From NCBI GenBank assembly GCA_030374735.1, contig JASCIV010000927.1:1-10194 (forward strand): 10,194 nt of DNA, given 5' to 3'. Each line of letters starts with the position of its first letter. The stretch's first letter is position 1. Source of the stretch: Gracilaria caudata (Eukaryota; Rhodophyta; Florideophyceae; Gracilariales; Gracilariaceae). The notes under the pieces are model-generated. The model did no database searches. It was not told where the DNA came from and saw only the letters and a program-made list of their open reading frames with translations. The position numbers and the translations under genes were made by a program. Positions 7,863 through 10,194 of this stretch are shown here, piece after piece.

Positions 7863-8448
7863 TTATACGCAGTTTATCTTTGCGAACGAATGTACAAACG
7901 CACGCAGCCGAATTCGTTGCCCTCTCTTCAGCGGAGTCACTACGCGGTGCTCGATACCTGCCAGCACCTCGTCCACCATCAAGTCCAACTCCGTCATGCA
8001 CGCAGCCTTCAGAGTTTCGGCTGAGATGTCCTCCTCCCTCAGGTAATCTCCCAGACACCCCATCACAGCGTCGCGCACTTCGTTCTCCGTAGCGTAATTC
8101 GAACCCAGCGTGTGACGCGTCCAAGCCTCAGCGAGCTCCATCACACTCATTTGCAAACTGCTTTCGTCTTCGTCGTCGTCGTCGTCGTCGTCGGTCGACG
8201 CATTGAGTCCCTCTGCTCTTCCATCTGCTCTTTGCGCAGGAAGTGGTGCAGTGTCGACATCATCCAAACCAGCGAGGCCCCCATCACCCCCGCCATTCTC
8301 CCCACCGCCATCCTCGGTCCCACCCGCTCCCCCACCTCGCATCAGCAACCGCACATCCTCCCTCGAGTATCCGTACTCCAAAAAAACCTTCCTCACCTCC
8401 TCCTGTTTCTGTGCAGGTAATCTTCCGAACTCCCCTTCCTCCAGTACA
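7863..8448 (-). pseudogene. 5'-truncated paralogue fragment of the F-box/propeller-like family
   Basis: On the minus strand this matches the C-terminus of the main gene from 4457 to 5008. It shares the FGRLPAQ, EYGYSREDVRLLMRGGG, GTEDGGGENGGGDGG, MELAEAW, YATENEVRDAVMGCLG and TPLKRGQRIRLRAFVHSFA blocks in the same order. The match spans 7882-8448, 567 nt against 552 in the main gene; the 15-nt difference is an expanded Asp run. The frame stays open to the transposon junction on the right and ends at a TAA (7863-7865) after five unrelated residues (KINCV), replacing GSA. By hand count, the block from MELAEAW to the end shows about 18 base differences in 261, of which only about four are silent. 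The 5' three-quarters of the gene is missing, displaced or lost at the transposon insertion. A truncated, non-functional copy is the simplest reading. Confidence 0.85.
8171..8193. repeat. CGT/GAC trinucleotide repeat encoding poly-Asp
   Basis: About seven and a half CGT units run on the plus strand. On the minus strand they encode a run of Asp residues in the paralogue fragment. The main gene has only GDEDES at this place. The five extra codons account exactly for the 15-nt length difference between the two copies, so this is a replication-slippage expansion that kept the frame. Confidence 0.85.
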
Positions 8449-8467
8449 CCCAGTGACCGTAAATAAA

Positions 8468-8616
8468 GTAGGCCACACTATATCTGCTCTCTTTTTGAGC
8501 GTCGCCCAAACCCATTATAGTGTGGCCCACAAGTTTCAAGGTACCCACATATTTGAGGTACAAGCGAATATAACGTGGGCCACGTTAAAAAAAACACGCA
8601 GAAATAATGTGGCCAA
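8468..8616. repeat. Subterminal inverted GTGGCC-type motifs
   Basis: GTAGGCCACACTATA (8468-8482) is the near-perfect reverse complement of TATAGTGTGGCCCAC (8516-8530), with one mismatch in 15. A perfect palindrome with 8-bp arms, TAACGTGG-G-CCACGTTA, lies at 8572-8588, and TAATGTGGCC at 8605-8614. The shared core is TA(A/G)xGTGGCC in both orientations. Such arrays beside a transposon end usually act as transposase binding sites; that role is inferred from position. The spacing allows hairpins as well. Confidence 0.6.
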
Positions 8617-8624
8617 AAATGCCT

Positions 8625-10194
8625 TTACTGGGGCGCTGCTGGTGCTCCTGAGCTAGCACTTGCGACCGGTTCCACCTCCGGAGCATCCGAGCTCTCCTCA
8701 TCGACACCACCACTCTCCGAAGCACCGACTTCTTCTCCGTTAAAATGGTTTCGGTGCCTCGAGATAATTGCTTGAAGCTTTGGGAAAAGTTGCTTCTCTT
8801 CCCAAAGCCCGTTTACGTTTAGCGCCATACCAGTCCTAATCATAGCCTTGCGGGCGAACGTCAAACCATCAACATCGCGTTGCGAATTTACGTCGTTAAC
8901 AGCCAACCGTGCCAGGTTTAAGAAGTAATGCAAACCAGGATTGACAATCTTACCGGAAGATGACCAACTCTCTTTGGCGATCATGTCCATCTTGTACGCT
9001 TCCCAACGTCTGCTCCACGCTTGTTTGATTTTCTGAATGATGAACGAGTCGGCAGGTTGTATCAAGTGTGTGGCATTCTTCGGAAAGTATCTAATCTTCG
9101 TCTTTATGTTATTCGCCGCGTTTGCAAACTGCTCTGTAATATTATGGCCGCTGCAGTTGTCCATATAGAGCACTCTTGTGCGATCGTTGGGCAATTTTCG
9201 AATTACCTTCTGCTCGGAAAGCCATTGCGGCATAACCGTAGTATCCATCCACCCCTTTGGACCCGATCGGTAAGACACATTAGTAACATCGTCGAATATG
9301 CCTCTGATTGGATAGCTCCTCCCTTTGTTCTGAAAGACCATGAATGTCGGCTCGATTCTCGCGTCCCGTCTACCACTTATGGGAACAACCATCGTCATTC
9401 CTTCCCCGCCAGAAACTACATCTGCGTATTTCACTTCAGCATCGCCACAAAATCCCAGGGTCTTCCCATTATCAACGTTGATTACGAAATGAGTTTCATA
9501 GGCGTTCTCCACATTATCCTCTTCTAAGTCTTTTGACTCAAACGATCGTTTCATCTGACCCAAATCAAATGCAACTTCTTTATGTATGTGTTCCTCTTTG
9601 GCTGGAGAAAGAAGATGTTTCCCGGTGTGGGACCTGCTGACAATTCGAAAGCGGTCAGTGAAATGTTGGATCCATCGTCGCGTTATGAGTAGCTTTATGT
9701 TCTTGTTGGACTTCTCATCGACCAGATGTGCATGATACGCATCATTTGTAGATGTTTCAATCATGTGAAAGGCCAAGGCATGGAGGGTTTTCCAGTTAAA
9801 CTTAACCCCCAACTTTCGCAAACGGTCAAATTCATGCAGCATGTCTTTCTGCAAAGCGAAAACCCACGGCTTGATTTTCCGACCCCGCCCAGATAATGCC
9901 TTCAAATTGACGCGCTTCAATCCCATTACGGTGTTGCGCGTTATGTTGGTGGAAACTGAAGGACATATTTCTCCCTCTTCGTCAACGTATTGAGCTCTTG
10001 TCTTCCATAAGCGGCTGGCCTTCTGGAGATTGGCCTTTAAGTTGCCCCGAAACAATGACGGAAATCGCTTTACAGCCTTGGAGGGAATTCTCTTGGAGCC
10101 CTCAGACTGGGAGGTGGTCAGCATCCATCGTAAGATTTTGAGCCTATCATTTATAGTAAGCACGTGGTGCAGCTTGTGACGCTTTGCGGGAACT
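8625..10194 (-). CDS. DDE_1 (pogo-like) transposase, 5' end beyond the window
   Basis: The frame runs from the right edge to TAA at 8625-8627 and is open beyond the edge, so the start lies outside; the first internal ATG is at about 10122-10124. It would cut and rejoin transposon ends in the nucleus. Numbering from the codon at 10163-10161, an N-terminal helical DNA-binding region covers about 1-135, including an AT-hook-like GRGRK (92-96). The catalytic core covers about 215-400. Landmarks: ENAYETHFVINVDNGKTLGF (219-238), KYADVVSGGEGMTMVV (245-260), YPIRG, YRSGPKGWMD (298-307), VLYMDNCSGHN (331-341) with catalytic Asp 335, and NATHLIQPADSFIIQKIK (363-380) with Asp 372, a D-D spacing of 36 residues between. 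The position normally held by the first Asp (xDETHF-like) is Tyr 223, so activity is doubtful. The C-terminus is an acidic Ser/Ala tail. There are no frameshifts in 523 codons. Confidence 0.88.
   Translation of the reverse strand, partial: VPAKRHKLHHVLTINDRLKILRWMLTTSQSEGSKRIPSKAVKRFPSLFRGNLKANLQKASRLWKTRAQYVDEEGEICPSVSTNITRNTVMGLKRVNLKALSGRGRKIKPWVFALQKDMLHEFDRLRKLGVKFNWKTLHALAFHMIETSTNDAYHAHLVDEKSNKNIKLLITRRWIQHFTDRFRIVSRSHTGKHLLSPAKEEHIHKEVAFDLGQMKRSFESKDLEEDNVENAYETHFVINVDNGKTLGFCGDAEVKYADVVSGGEGMTMVVPISGRRDARIEPTFMVFQNKGRSYPIRGIFDDVTNVSYRSGPKGWMDTTVMPQWLSEQKVIRKLPNDRTRVLYMDNCSGHNITEQFANAANNIKTKIRYFPKNATHLIQPADSFIIQKIKQAWSRRWEAYKMDMIAKESWSSSGKIVNPGLHYFLNLARLAVNDVNSQRDVDGLTFARKAMIRTGMALNVNGLWEEKQLFPKLQAIISRHRNHFNGEEVGASESGGVDEESSDAPEVEPVASASSGAPAAPQ

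Larger units (their letters stand above)
8447..10194 (-). mobile_element. Pogo/DDE_1-type DNA transposon, 3' part (other end outside window)
   Basis: The left boundary is drawn where similarity between the family fragment and the main gene stops, at 8448, just after a TA at 8445-8446. TA is the usual target of Tc1/mariner/pogo elements. A CAGTG start common to such terminal repeats lies at 8451. If TA 8445-8446 is the target copy, the terminus begins CACCCAGTG. Next come subterminal inverted copies of a GTGGCC-type motif (8468-8616), then the transposase stop at 8625. The right terminus and its target duplication are not in the window, so length and inverted repeats cannot be confirmed. Confidence 0.65.

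Noticed and set aside
9464..9480. Asp of INVDNG as the first catalytic transposase residue
   Set aside because: The ENxDETHF-type position eight residues earlier is the better match to the pogo/DDE_1 first-Asp motif, so this Asp was not taken as catalytic, though it remains the main alternative.

Overview
The window reads as nuclear DNA of a eukaryote with sparse genes. The signs are a clean GT...AG intron inside a recognisable gene, a long purine-rich coding region with a low-complexity Gly/acidic linker, long non-coding stretches, decayed gene copies and a pogo-type DNA transposon. From memory, the transposase family (core DDE_1-type fold with an ENxDETHF-like block) is one I associate with oomycetes and a few other protists or algae. 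The glycerophosphodiester phosphodiesterase resembles secreted fungal/oomycete-type enzymes. I cannot fix the species from sequence alone.

Layout. (1) 1-869: no convincing gene. (2) 870-2010, minus strand: a decayed copy of the gene family that follows, recognisable at both DNA and protein level but broken by stops and frameshifts. (3) 2517-5021, plus strand: the main member of that family, with an F-box-like start, a propeller-like beta-rich region, a coiled coil, a hydrophobic helical patch, a Gly/Asp-rich linker and an acidic helical C-terminus. It is open in two frames that need a +1 shift near 3341. (4) 5022-5720: no gene; presumably the 5' flank of the next locus. (5) 5721-7052, plus: a secreted GDPD-type phosphodiesterase gene with one 133-nt intron, a single-base frameshift at about 6170, and substitutions at two hallmark active-site positions. 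(6) 7053-7862: non-coding, with a cluster of short hairpins. (7) 7863-8448, minus: a C-terminal fragment of a second family paralogue, cut off by (8) a pogo/DDE_1-type transposon from about 8447 to beyond the right edge. The transposase runs right to left, and the 3' end of the element carries several inverted copies of a GTGGCC-containing motif.

Together, one F-box-like family is present three times in 10 kb (degraded, near-complete, truncated) in alternating orientations, and a transposon has split one copy. Nearly every coding locus carries a lesion: a frameshift in the F-box-like gene, a frameshift plus active-site changes in the GDPD, and a probable loss of the first catalytic Asp in the transposase. 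The picture is of a dispersing, rapidly turning-over gene family in a repeat-rich, decaying neighbourhood.

No database search was possible. Family assignments rest on motifs I could read, and paralogy statements rest on alignments done by eye within this window.
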